Of a stretch of 64,000 bases of DNA, positions 14,201 to 29,200 are shown in pieces. Within the stretch, counting starts at the first letter, position 1; each line of letters begins with the position of its first letter. Below the pieces are notes generated by a model that was not told the origin of the DNA, searched no databases, and was given only the letters and a program-made list of their open reading frames with translations. Origin of the DNA: Coccinella septempunctata (lineage: Eukaryota > Arthropoda > Insecta > Coleoptera > Coccinellidae); assembly GCF_907165205.1 (NCBI RefSeq), contig NC_058190.1, forward strand, positions 29,353,345 to 29,417,344. Reading direction: 5' to 3'. Made by a program: the position numbers and the translations under genes.

Positions 14201-17200
14201 TTCTTCAGATTCTGTGTCAGTATCTTCGGTATTAGGCCTTAGACCTGTTGATGAAATGACAATAAAAATGGTCTTGATATCTTCAACTGACATTGTTGTT
14301 CCTGGATTGTGGATGTGCCTATCTAGTTGGTTATTATTTGGCACGTCGATGAAGAGTGCTCTATTCTCTTTTTTTTTCAGTAATATGTAGTCAGGTTATT
14401 TTCAGGTCTGTGAGAACCTTGCGATCCCAGTAGAGCTTGTGATGATCATTTTTCAATACAGCATCGGATGGTGACTGTAATAGAGAACCGTTTTTGGCCT
14501 TAGAAGGTATATTATTGCCAATTCTTGGTGAAGAATCATGGCAACAGCATCATGTTTATTCTTGTACCTACTTCGTGCCCGCGAACTTCTGACATCCCCT
14601 GGTGATGTGCTGAATAGTTTCATTTGTCGCACAACATTAACGACAGCTATCGTCCGCCACTGAGGCATCCTTGACGATATATTTAATGTAGTTTCTTGTT
14701 GAAATCACCTGATCCTGGATGGTGAGCATGAAGCCTTCTGTCTCTAGAAACAACCTTCCGGAAGTCAACCAGTAGTTCGACGCAAATATGTCGACGTAAT
14801 CATGGTTGACCTCGTTCGGGTGCCTTCCATGCAGAGGTTTTCCAATCAGTTTCTGCATTTTACTTTCTGCAGAGTGTTCGACGGTTTCCAAGTGGTCCTG
14901 TTGTAGCTGTAAGCTGCATTCACAATTCACTTCGCGGGCCGAAGTGCACTTCGGCACGGAAGTTAAGCCAATATTGGGATCCACCTTGTAACTCTTCAAG
15001 ATCGTCAAGAGCCATTCGTGAGGTATGGAATCGAATGCTTTCTGGTAGTTTATGTACGCAGCGTGAAAATTTCTTCGCTTGGAGAACGCTTGATTGCAGT
15101 TAACTCAATCAATTATTAGTTGTTCCATGCACCCTCGCCTCGGTTGTCTTTGGTGCATCCTTTCTGTTGCATGGCGATGATGTTATTCCTTTCGCAATGG
15201 TTGTGAATTCGGTTTGAAATGCACGATGTGATTAATTTGTACATCGTTGAAAGACATGCGATTGATCGGTACCTGGATGGGTCTTCTGTATTCCTTTGGT
15301 CTTTAGGTAACAGGTATGTTGTGCCATGTGTAAGGAATATTGGCATTCTTTCAGGATTTTCAATGACATCATTTATTGCGGAGGTCAATTTGTCATGCAT
15401 GATCCAAAGTTTCTTGATCCAGAAGTTCTGTAATCTATCAGGCCCGGGTGTTTTTCAGTGTAGTCCTCTGATAGCTGATTTTACTTTTTCAACTGTGATC
15501 ATGTCATGCTGCATCGGCTCAGATTTTTCATCTTCAATCCGGTATTTCCATTGAACTGAGGTTTCGTTGATAATTGTTCGATCCAGAATTGTTCAATGGC
15601 TTCCTTTGGTGGTAACTTTCCATTTTCTCCATCAGAAAATGTGAGTGAACGGTAGTTTCTTCCGACTTCTCGAAAGAATTTTTTTTTGTCTCTTTTCCGG
15701 CTATAATTGCTCTTATATCTCCTAGGGGTTCTGCATACAGACTTAACTTTCTTAGCCTCTCTGTTTTGTGTTGAAGACGTTTCTGCCATGGTGGCGCATG
15801 TAATTTGTGTAATTTTGGACCATCGTTGTTCGTTCGGCGAATTTTTGCCCCTATGGTTTTCGCTGTTGTTAGCGCAGCACAGTGAAAAACTAGATGCAGA
15901 TATTCCAATGAACTTCCGTTCTGTAGGTACTCAGGTAAAACATCCTTATTCAAGATATCGATTATGAGTGACAATTTCTTGGATGTATTGAGTCGGGGAG
16001 GTGCTATTTGATGAAGAGGATCTGTTCCTTCCAGTTCGGCAAAGTATCTCCTCATGTCAGAGTCAACTTGTCGGTGGAGCTCTTCCATATCGTCCTGGTG
16101 TTGCATATGCAATGAATATTTCTGTTCCACTGTGATGATATATTGAGTGTGCCTTAATTGCAATGAATGCTGAGACCAAGAAAGTAATCTCTTCATAAAC
16201 TTTTTAGGGTTTTCACTCCCAATCTCTGAAACAAAATCAATTAAAAATGAAATCAGAGATTGGGAGTGAAAACCCTAAAAAGTTTATGAAGAGATGCAAA
16301 ATCCTCCAAAAATAAATCTCAATCGATACAAGAAAGTAATATTCGAAACGTAGAATAATGCACTAAATGAAGTATTTTCAAGCTTCAATCCCTCTTTATT
16401 GTAATGATTGTTATAGAGCCTTATAGACTCTGTCCAAAACGGGCAGTAGTCTCGAAATCTCATTCGACCGTTTTATTGCACTAAAACCATCAAAATCCCG
16501 GATACGAATATTGTTTTTGACTAAGGTTCCCTCAAATGACCGCTACGTTCACCGAGCTTTTATGAGAAAAGTTCTAGTAAACCGGTCCCTAACAACTCGA
16601 TTATATTCTATCCGCCCCTCAGTGCGACTTTCATTAACGGTATTTCCATTCGACCGGTATTCCATCATCGAATGGTCCTCGATGATTGTGCTCCATAAAC
16701 CCCTTTTGCAGCAAATCCAATATTTCCCACCAACGAACGGACGGGGCCACTAGACGGTTGTCCGCTGCATCCCTTCCCTGACGAAAGTTAATTAATACAT
16801 TTACGTTCAATGTTCACACAGGAACGACGGTACGTGGTGCCTTCGACCCAATAAACGAAATAGCTGACATTTGCAAAAAGCACAACATGTGGCTCCACAT
16901 CGACGCAGCCTGGGGTGGAGGACTCATTTTTTCCCAGAAGCACAGATCGAAGCTGAACGGAATAGAAAGGCAAGTGTGAAGGGCATGTTGTCTACGTGAT
17001 TTGTCCAACTCAATAGAGAAGCGGGAATATTTTCATGTATGAATTATGAATGTTGAATGAAACAAAAATGTTAAATATTCATTTATAGGTATTATGGTAA
17101 AGTTTTCACAATTGAGCAACATATAAACTACCGATTTTCCGAATACAATAAAAAACTTCAACAACAAACAGTTTATTCATGATCAATCAATAAAGTGATC

Positions 17201-20200
17201 TCTTTCTATCCGTTTCCTGGAGCATTAGGCATTCATGAATAACCTGTGATTAATGAACAGTTAGTTATTCACTGTCTATCAATTTTTATTGCCACAACAA
17301 CAGACAGAGGCTTTGAACATATGGATATTGCTATATAAGTACATATACATACATAGATACATATATTTATACATATTGAAATGTCAGACCTTGCCGTAGC
17401 GAGTATTGAGACATTGAAATGAATACTGCGTAGGCGTAAAGGAGCCACATAATATTTTTAGTCAGTTCCGTATAGGACCCCTTCATGAAGTTTCGTTAAT
17501 ATTTTGTTTCAAATAATTTTTTTGTTTTCATTCAAAGTTTGTATATTCTTTAGTTTTTATCACTGATACCTTCACCTCACATGTTTTCGGGGAAATGAGG
17601 ATTCATGGGCGTGGACAAGGTGGCATTCTAACTCAGTTAACTCAGTGACTAAATTTTCGAGAAAGCAATTAAAAAAAATCAGGTTTTCACAAAAATAAAA
17701 TCGTTGCTACGACAATGTAAGGAATTAATGTAGATACGCAGAATAGTTTTGCATACCAGGAGGTTTATTCGTTTAGAAACATGATACATTGTTAGATGCG
17801 TATTTGAATTTTCCCTGAAAGTGTCGGATAAACACCCTAATTTCAATTGAAAACATCAACTCATAATTTCAGATTCGTAAAATACGAGGATGTATTGATA
17901 TCTAGTTAGCCTAGACCAGTTCCATGCATAAAAAAAAATATTGCGTTATAGCAACGAACAATAACTCACTACAAGTGTCAGTGTGAAGTTTGAGGTCAAA
18001 AAAAAAAAACAGAGTTACGCAATAAATTAAAAGAAAGAGGATGTCCACCGAAATTGTGAAAATCGAAAAATTGGAGTATCGAGCCATCATCGAGTACCTG
18101 TATTCAAAAGGGTTAAGAGCTAAGCAAATCTGCAGTTTTACGAAGATATGCTTAATATCTTTGGTGATCAATGTCCTCCGTATGCGACCGTGAAAAATTG
18201 GACTACAAGCTCCAAAAGAGGTAAATTTTAGTCAGAAAATGATGACCGATCGGTAAGGCCAGTTTCTGTGTCACTCCCCGAAAATATCGATGCAGTTCAT
18301 GACATGATTTTATTAGACCGTCGAATTGGGCTAAAACGTATATCTGAAGCACTGAATATTTCATACGAACGCGTTCAGCATATAGTTCACGTCAATTTGG
18401 ACATGAGAAAAATTGCTGCAAAATGGATCCCCAAATGTTTGAATGTTGACCAAAAGCGTGCAACGGTAGAGGCATCGCGTTAGATCTGTGCTCGATTTGA
18501 AAACGATGTAGACTTCTTAAACCGAATTGTTATTATGGATGAGACTTGGGTACATTTCTACGATTCAGAAACAAAGCAACAATCGATGGAATGGCGACAC
18601 TCTGGTTCTATAAGACCTAAGAAATTTCGTGTCCAAAAATCTGCTGGAAAAGTTCTTGCTTCAGTTTTTTGAGATTGCCATGGAGTAATCATGATTGATT
18701 TTTTGGATAAGAGTAGAACAATAACCGGATATTACTATTCGACATTACTGACTACTCTACGGGGAAAAAAAATAAAGAGAAAAGACGCGGAAAGCTATCC
18801 AAAGGTCTTTTGTTTTTGCAGGACAACGTCCCTGCACACAAATCTCATGTTGCCATGCAAAAAAATCGTGGTTTAGGGTTTGAATTACTAGAACACCCCT
18901 CTTATTCACCAGATTTTGCTCCATCCGACTATCATCTCTTTCCACAACTGAAAAAAAGGTTAAGAGGTCGTAAATTTTCTTCCAACGAGGAGGTAATGAA
19001 AGCTGTGGAGGTTTTGGTTTGCAGAACAAGAAGAAACATTTTTTTAAAGGTCTAGAGACGTTGCAAGTTCGCTGTAATAAATGAATTCAATTAAAAGGAG
19101 AATATGTTGAGTAAAATATTTTGACATAGAAATTTTGTTTGGTTCTAAGGCTAAGAATTTTTTAATATATCCTCGTATAAACCATGAACGTTTATTGGCA
19201 CGATAATGAAAATTCATAAGGTTCCACTGAATGGAATGAGGTACAAACTGATTTGGAATCAAATCTTGCTGTAAGGTTTTTTTTTTCCAATTTATCCACT
19301 GACGGCAAACCCCTCTCAGAAACAACATTTCACTCAGCCAACCTCAGCTAGTTTAAATCCAAAACTCGTATTTCTCCCGAACACCATGGTCACAATATGA
19401 ACTATCTACTGGTACATAATTTAGGTATTTGGGAGACAAATTTATAATTTGTCTCTCTTCTGCCATCAGAAAAAAAATTTCAATCACGTCATTACTTAAA
19501 CGACTCTTTAACTGTCTTGCATCAACTGAATTTATTGTGAGTTAGAATTAATAATTGTTAACTGTCGTCAACAATCTCATCATCTATTCCGGAAGGTGGC
19601 AGAGTAGACCCTAAGCCTGTACCCTCGCCCACATTCCTGATCCTTTGATAACAGTTACAACACACCATTTATTTCCGCATACACAATAATGAAGAATAAT
19701 GTTTTTCCGCAACTTCCGTGGCCCATTCAAATTTTTCATGAAATTTACTCCGCAGGGCGAATTCTATAGTCATCAATCCTCACAAGCTTCTCGCGGTGCC
19801 CCAGCAGTGCTCTCTTCTTCTCGTCAGAAACAAGGATATATTGCACGCTTGTCATTCGAAGGAAGCCGAGTATTTATTCCAGAAAGACAAATATTACGAC
19901 AGGAAGTACGATCCCGGAGACAAGTATCTGCAATGTGGACGGAAATGCGACGTCTTCAAGTTTTGGCTCATGTGGAAGGCCAAGGTGGGTTTTATGACGT
20001 ACGGACAATGATTTTCTAAAGGGTGTGAGTTATTTACAGCATTCATACAGGGCGATAGTGTACTAAAAAATAATTTTGGAAAATTAAATGTCCGTATAAT
20101 CTCTTAACTTTTTTGAAAAAATTCGCCGACGATAGGGAATACTCCTTCTGACAAAAATGATGTATTTTTTATGAAATATCGTTGAAACGTCACATTTTGA

Positions 20201-23200
20201 AATGACCATTTCAACCGTTTCCAAAAACAAAATATTTCAAGTACTTAAAAATGAAAAATAAGAATGGGTATTTGAAATTTAAAGCGTTTCGTTTCTATTG
20301 CACAAGTTGGCAACATCACCTGAAATATGCGTTGATAATAAAGGACAACAAATACACTATCTTGATGAGGTAGACAAAGGTGGCTGTCTATGAAGTCTGC
20401 GACGAACGAGGAAGGTCGTAAAATTTTATGGGATTTTTATGGCTGGTTGCAATTGAGGCTCGCCAGTAAGTACGCGCCATATGAATGCTGTAAATCAACA
20501 GCTGTTATTTTATAAACAGGCCACTGTTCTTTTTATTTTCTAGTAGGCGCTGTTGCCAAATCGTAAACTAGAAACGAAGCGATTTAAATTTTAAAACCTC
20601 ATACTTGAAGAATGATTTTGAATTGTTTCCACACTGCATTTGAAAAATTCATGAATGAAACCAATAATTATTCAGTTTAAACTTGCATATGCTGTGATAA
20701 CACAAATTGAGGAGAATTCTCTATTACTAGGGATCACTTATAAATTTGTCTGTATTTGTGGCTTTTGTTGGGTTATCTAGAACATTTGTTGTAGAGGGTG
20801 TCCCAAATTCGTTCCTCACTGAGAGCATCTCGAGCATCTCCCGACTTCCTTCTTCGAAGTTTAGATATCCGAAAGCAGAAGATGGATATCTTATTCGTTT
20901 TCGAGTTACAGGGCGTTTCTGAAGAATGACTGTCTCAAATATTTAACCATATCTTGGTTTATGTTCGAGATGGTCGAAAAATTCTAATTTTTTTTCTTTA
21001 GTAATTTTTATTTCTTATGTAGGTAATACTCATAACGGATCATAGAAATTAATTACCGTTTCAGAGATATGGAGAAGAATTAGTGTTTTTTGAATGGGAC
21101 ACTCTATATTTTTTAACGCTGTTATGTAGTTGCAAATATGTCGAAAAGCATTTCGGTTTTACCGGGAACACACTTGAACGATAAGTATTATAGAAGTTAC
21201 GATTATTACAATAGTTTCCACTTTCGTCAAATGGCAGCACTTAACGAAGGTCTTCATTCAATTTTCCCAATATACGAATTGTAGCCAATGGCGAGACTTT
21301 TCGAGAAATATTTTTATGTGGAAATTCATAGAAGAGATAATTTCACCTCGGAAAGTTAATAACAAGGAGGAGTATTTGTTCTTCAATGGAGAAACTTTTG
21401 ATTTTTTTTCCGTTTGACGAAAAAAAAATTTCTGACTTTCCGAGATGACTAACTGATTGAATTGAATTATAGTGAAAACCCCATCCATATTGCAACATAG
21501 GCTAATGGCAGATTATTTGGACCAAAATATAGCGATAGGACCAAATATACCTCAATAAAATATTGCTGTGGAAAAAGATAGTGGGCGTTAAAGTTGAATT
21601 TTTTTTTTCGCTTTTTGCTATTAATTTTCATCCGTTTTTGAGAAAAACACAATTGAACAGTTCAGAGCATCGGAAGGGGATTTGAAGTTACGATGTATTT
21701 ATTTTATTCATTTATTTCGACGATAAAGCATAATTAAAAACATTGTAACATAAAAAGAATAAACTTAAATTAAATGTTCTACGTGGCCTCCCCCTACTTC
21801 TATGCCTTCTCTAATTCTTTCAATACAGGACTTTCGAACTTCGAAGAAAATGAATGAATGAAAATTATAAAAAATTCCACTTTAACGCCCTCTATCTTTT
21901 TCCACAGTAATATTTTATTGAGGTATATTTGGTCCTATCGCCATATTTTGGTCCAAACAATCTGCCCTTAGCCTATGTCCCAATAGTTATGAATCACCCT
22001 GTTTAAATTTGTGGTTTCTGACGTAAGATATTCATTTTCTCTTTTTGAACTGACCACTAAAACGGTGTACACCCCTCTTAACGTAATATGTGTTTTGCTG
22101 TGAATCATCTCACTTATAAGCCTTCTGTTGTAGTACGGCTCAAGGTCCAAAATGTTGACACCGTCAAAATGAACTTGTGTCCTTCATATGTGTTATATCT
22201 GAATGCCAAGAACATTAGTTATGAAGGAACAGATTTACCGACTCACTAACATAAAATAGATAAGATAAACAAGCTAATAATTTGATATATACAATACACC
22301 AACTTTCTAATCCAATTGCGAAAACAAGATTTATTGTACAGAAAAATATTTCAAAAATATTGTAACGAGGTGAATGTCATTTAGATAGATGAGTTAAAAA
22401 TTCGTATCATTGCAGCCTTGAGCAAGGTTATAAATAATTCAACATCAATATGCACTTTTTCAATTATACCAAATGCATGTTATCATTTATTGAATATGGG
22501 TGCGAACAACAGATTATACGCTTTATTCTCAATTTCTGAGGAAAATTCTCCACATGGGAACATTTCGGAATTCTTGAAATTTTCCGATGATACTCTGTTA
22601 ATGATGTTATAGATAAAATCTTGTACATAACTCGTAGCATACCATATCATCAAAGCACTTGACGTCATTTCAAATAGCCCAGACTCGGTTTTCAATCTTT
22701 GACCGTGTTTGTTGCTTATATTCTACTCGTTACGTAAATAACAATTATACAGGGTGACAAGAAAATCCTGGCACAGACTTTTTTCATTTAACTTTATTAA
22801 ACAAGAGAAATTAAAAAAACAACAACGAATTATAATAACATACCTAAACATTCCATAATAACATATGTAAGCGGTTTCGAAGTGGCTTCCTTTGGTGGCG
22901 ATACAAAGCTTCAGACGCTTCTTGAAAGTGTAGAGAATCTAACAGAATAAAAATTATTTGGCTGCGCTAAAATATTTTCATTGCAGAACACATTAAAATG
23001 TGCCCGAAGTTTTTTTTGTCACTCTGTAGTCCTTCGATTAATTCTATCTACAAATGAAAAAAATATCATCAAAAACAAGTCATAGGAATACAGTGAAATT
23101 TCAATCATTCACCTCTGGACTCATGCTCTATCTATCACTGAAACTTGATCGAATCATCTGTGTTGATCTATTACCTAATTTGTAATTAACAGGGTAGTTC

Positions 23201-26200
23201 CGGTTTCGCTAATCATGTAGACAGCCTGATGGACATCGCTGAATATTTGGAGAAGCAAGTAGAACACCGGACAGATTTCATGATGGTCTCCAAGCGACAA
23301 TACATGAATGTTTGTTTTTGGTATTTGCCCAAATTCCTCAGGGGCAAAAGCAATATCATGGATTATTCAACACAACTGCATAAGGTAACAAGTGTTTCCA
23401 TATTTCCATATGCATATACTCCAAAATTATGCCTATTTATCTAGTCATCTTATGTTACTCTTTCATTAGATCATTTCTACTGAAATAAATCAAAATTTGT
23501 AAAACAGAGGTTAGTGGAGCTTCTGTCATCATATTTTCATTACTGCTGAATAACTTCTTCTTTGATCGACCACTACTTTTTTTTGCTTGAACATAGCTGT
23601 TCCGTCAACGCATCACAAAACAGTACTTTCGAAAGATTGATTCTTTCAGCAACATTGGGATATACATTGGGAATGTCGCTAGAACACTAAAAAATATTTC
23701 CACTCTCCTTATTTCTCCCCAATTTTGAAGTAGGATTCAATAATATTATAAATGCTTTTTACACGTATCCATTCGTGTATCGTATTGTGTATCCATTGTG
23801 TTTTCATAAACGTAAATAATTGAACGTGAAATAGCGAGGGTATCAGTTTCCACAATATTCTTGAAGTAGTAGCGATGCAGAAATTATGAAAATGAGTACT
23901 TTTAGGGATTAAAAAAGGAGTATATTCACAAACCATCTACTTTTTTCAATATTCACCACCCTAAAGTATCCGTAAAATATCCTAATTATAGAGGAAAACC
24001 GAAGTTGTCAGGAAATGTGGAATTTTTTTCATTTCCCCTGCTATCGAATTCATCAAAAGTTCAATATGAGTTTCTGAACATCGGAATTACCAATTTAGGT
24101 ATAAACATAAAATCTATTTCATCTACAAAGGCTTTTCGGTTCGTTAATATTTGAAAATAAAATCCAAACTGCAACCTTAAAAATCCATAAACTTGTCGAG
24201 ATGTCATCCGTACCGCTACAGATCTCGATATTTTCGAGTATCCAATGTATGCAGAAACTTCCTGAAGTTTCCTCGAAAGTTTGTGAATGCATCGAAACTT
24301 TATCCCCAGGTTCCAGACGGATGTTACCGGCTAATATGTTGAAAAAAAATCGATTTGGAGCCAACTGCAGTCTGATGTCAAGAGTTTCGTGAATATTTTC
24401 TCATGCACAAAAGGTTAAACAGAAGATGTAACACGGAAAGACTCATCTTACAGCCATATTGAAAATAGCCAAATATTAGGTACTATATCGTCAAGTTGGT
24501 CAACTGTGAATATGAAATATGCAAATTTCAATAATCAAATACAGATGGAAGAATATTTTGGGAGGTGCTTGATTTTTTCCAACCAAGGTTAGGAGTTTTT
24601 TTTTGCCGACATTTGAAATATAAGGAATAATAAAGATGATGCAACACAACATAAAACCAGTCCAAAATGCAAAATATCTGGGAATCACAGTGGACAACAA
24701 AGCAAATTTCAAATTGCACTCACACAAAAAAAAGAAGGAAATAATTGCAAGATCTAAGCACTTCCGATCCCTAACCTACAGGAATCGTGGAATAAGCCAC
24801 AAAACAGCTTCTAGGATATATCAGACCATATGTAGACCAATAGTAGAATATGGACACCTACTATTCAGCAATTGCAGAAGACCTACCTTGAATAACATTG
24901 AAGTGGCAGAACGAAGCAGTCTTAGAACACTGAGTAAAATACGTCACCCAGAGAACCCACTACACAACCCACCTAATGCCTTACTTTATGAAAAAATGAA
25001 GATCGAACCCATTCTCGACAGATTTCAGGCCTTAGGAAAGAAATTTGTAAAAAATCCCAACAACCTTAGAATACTCCAGCCAGTTGTTCTACAGAGTCCC
25101 CAACAGGAACACAACAGAAAATACCCAATCAAAACACTAATAGAGACAATTAAAGATTTCAAATGACAGCCATCGTCGGCTGTAGTTTATATGCATATAA
25201 TATATGAATTTTTTTTTTTTTTTTTTACTAAACAGTGTATAATTGTATTAAGATTCAGAATGAATTGTAATATACAATGAAATGTACCTAATACTGGCAG
25301 TAAGACGCAAGTCGTTAGCCATTTGCTATAGCAATAAATTTTCTCTCTCTCTCTCTCTAATATTTAAAATATAAATAATCACTTTGTTGTCTCTTTTTGT
25401 AATCAGAAATACGAAATAGAGGAAAATGAATGTACCATTCATGTCGTCTGTTTTTGAGAAACTAATAATGACATCAACTGCATTCCTCTATCTTCTTTTG
25501 TTTTTGAGTTATAAGCCAAAATTTAAATTTGGGTGATTTCAACTTTGGTCATTTCTCCGTTTCTGTTTGTGCTAGGATGTTGAAATGAAGACATTTTACA
25601 GACACTTTTTTGATAGCAATCCAGTGGCGTACTATGATTTTTTCCTACAGGTTTATTTGCAGAGCTATAACATGTAGCTATAACAGTAGTTTAAAATGAC
25701 TTATAAAAAATCCACATTTTTTTACCGTTTCAGAAATATATCATACATCGCACTCAGTCTTTCTAAGTCATTTCAAACTACTGTTATTATTAGAAAAAAT
25801 ACATCTTTATGTTATAGCTCAGCAAATATACCTGTTGGAAAAACTCATAGTACACAAGTGGATTGCTATCAAAAAAGTGTCTGTATAATGTTTTCATTTC
25901 AACATCGTAGCTCAAACAGAAACGGAGATAATGACCAAAGTTGAAATTTTAATTTTGGCCTATATCTCGAAAACAAAAGAAGATAGTGAAATGCAGTTGA
26001 TGGCATTATTAGTTTCTCGAAAAAAAACGACCGTAATGTGCCACGCATTTTCCTCTATCTCGTTGGGTTGAAAAAGTCGTAATTCAGGTATCACCAATTT
26101 TGCCCACCCTGTACAAACGTCCTACAGGGTTGGGATAGAGTATAAAACCGAATAAATATCATTGAAATGTAAATGTATGATATTTATGGAAATCTGCAGG

Positions 26201-29200
26201 GCAATTGGAATTATGCATCGCACAACGCATCTGATATTAATTTTTTTGTTTCTAAACTCTACTTCTGGTTGCACCGGAATTATTCTCAACTTTTTCGTTT
26301 CGAATAGGACATAATATAATGGCCTTTTTATTTCAGTTCGTACATTCTTTGTTTGAAGAAAACAATTCGAATAAATAAGAAACGAATCACTTTACTTTAC
26401 AGGGATTCCTCTAAATAAATAATTGCATTGTTTTCTCTAATACATTGCATTGTTTTCTCTAATTCCGGATATTTCCGGAAAAACCGGAAGACGCCCGAGA
26501 AGTTTCATAAGTGTTGTATTTCATCCCATTCCTGTATGATTCTTATAAAATGAGATGAGAAATTCACTCAACCGGCCAACAAATAGAGCTCAATTTATTC
26601 GCTGAGAATTATTCCATTCCACTGAGATGCCTTGTTGTAATGAGTATATCGAGGTTTTTAAATCCAACTCTAATAGTTTAGAAAATATAATTTTTTGGCA
26701 ACCGTCCCGGATCCACTTCCTGGACACTTTTTCTTTGGGAAAGTAGCATTTCCCGGTCTAGTCCGGGAAGTACGTACTTCCCGGCCGGAAGGATTACGTC
26801 GTTGTTATGTAATTGTAAATATGAAAATCTTGGTAGGAATGATTTTGATAAATGCAGTTGATCATTACCACAGCAACGAATTAATGGCTGACAGTACATA
26901 TGAAATTAGTTTGCATGTTTTTTTATTCCATTTCTCAATAAAATATGGAAAGTAGAAGCGATTTGTTGATTCACCACATATACTTCACATGTCCTGAAAA
27001 GGTACAAACATACACTTCATAAAATAAACATACATCGTTCAAAGAAAATGAAGTGAAAATTTTGAATTTCTTCAAGACTAGCGGGTAACATCGGACACGA
27101 AAAAAATTGTAGATACTACTGAAGAAAGCTGAACTTCAACCAAAATCACACCTGTAATACATATGACCCTTTCCTACGTCAGATCATCCCTCATAGACCC
27201 ATCCATTACACTCACAACTAGACACAGTCTTCGTCGAAACATTCATGGCAAATGAGAAAATGAGTTTCCTGCTCTCGTGTTTTTTTGTTTGCATGAAAAT
27301 TTTAGTTTTTGTTTTTTTTTTCAATTAGTTTCGAAACATACTGATTTAAACTTTCTTTCAATTTTTTTTTACTCTTTTGCCTCATTTTCATTTTTATCTT
27401 CCAAGTCATCTATCTACAGGGTGTTTCATCATAAACTGGACAAACTCATATGACGTGTAGAGAACATCGGGAGAATAATTTTTTTCTTATGAAATATTTC
27501 CCGTTTTCGAAGCATAAGGGAGATACACGGTGTTTAATGTCATTTTCGAGCGTTATTATATTGAGTGTGGTCGGTTATGTATAAGACTGGAAGTAATGGT
27601 TTCTTGTCATATCGTAGTATTTTTGGATGCTTCATTCAGAAATGGTGTAGAGCACCGAAAAAAAAATTACAAAATGGCGGAAAACCTGCAATGTTCGTGA
27701 TTTTTTTTTTCGGTTGCCAAATTGATTTTCATTTCCTAAATTAACACAATTTTTAAAGGATATCTGTGAAAAAAATTTTTCAGAAATCGAACACAACTTT
27801 TTTTTTACATGTATACAGCGAAAAAAAAATTTCACTCGAAATTGATGAAATTTTTCACGATTGTACTTACTTTCATACCTAACACGAATATCAAAACAGA
27901 ATCGAAAAATATCAAACGGTTTCGTTTTTACAGCCATTCAAATGTCCCGTTCGAATATCTGAAATAATAAAAAAACATGACACAGCTTGTGTTCTTAGGC
28001 CCATAATTTTTGAATTTGTATGTCGAAACATTTCAGATTGCAAAATGAATTTAAAAAAAATCAGTGAAACTTCATTGAGAGTCGAACTCCCTGCTCTGAG
28101 TTAAGTACCTATTAAAATAAATGTGGAATCTGAATTGAGACTGTTCAAAGGTTTTTAATTTTCGTTGCCAAGCAATGGCAGCTCATAGAATTGGACAGAG
28201 TATTTGAATTTAACTGAATATAATATTGCAACTATCTTGAAACCAATTTATGCAGTTTGAGTAGAAATTGGCGGTTAATACTTCCCAGATATTAATGGCA
28301 TGGCATTATTGCGGAAATTTCTACGAATAATTCCACAATTTCACAAACGCAACAAAAAAAACCTATTAGTATAAAATTTATTCATAATTCGTTCTCAAAA
28401 ATATTGCCATTTTTCAGGATACACTTTCTCGCCCTTTTCGCTACACTATCCACCGCTGAACGAACCATTTCCGGGTTTCGGCGAATCTCTTCGGCGGCTG
28501 ATTCGATTCTTTGAATCAGTTCTTCTCTCGAAGTCACTGGAGCTCGCTTATCATAAACAAGACTCTTCATATGACCCCAGAAATAAAAATCCATAAAAGG
28601 CCATGCGACAGGTCCCAATCGGCCGATCCATCGGCGAGGGTATTGAGAGTCTAAAAATTCTCGTACACTCCTCACTGTGTGAGCAGGGCAACCATCATGC
28701 TGGTACCATATTCCTTGAAAGTGACTCAAAGGAAAATCTTCCAATAGATCGGGCAGAGTTTCCCTCAAAAATTGATTATAGCCATTTCCAGTCAATGTTT
28801 CAGGAAGAATGTACGGTCCTATAATGAATCCATCCTTCATTCCCGCCCAAACATTGACAGAAAATCTCTTCTGGCTATTTTTTGCTACTGTTGTATGTGA
28901 ATTTTCCCTTTGCCATATTATATTATTTTTTTTGTTGAAGAAACCATCTCTGTGGAATGTTGCTTCATCCGTAAACAGTATGAGACGTAGGAAATTCCTA
29001 TTCTCACGTGTCCTTCTTAAAATAAATTCACAGAATTCTTTCCTCTTCTCAAAATCACCTTCTTCTAAGGTTTGACATGAATGGAAATGGTACGGATGGT
29101 AGCGATTTCTTTTCAAAACTCTCCATACAGTGGATTTACTCTTATTCACACTTGGATGATTTGTTAGAGTTCTCGTTGATACCATCGGATTTTCACTCAC

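Noticed and set aside
14085..14390. Plus-strand frames across the R4-like LINE
   Set aside because: They are antisense to recognisable LINE polyprotein segments on minus.
25340..25360. A CT microsatellite as an independent repeat
   Set aside because: It is best explained as the 3' tail of the LINE copy ending there.
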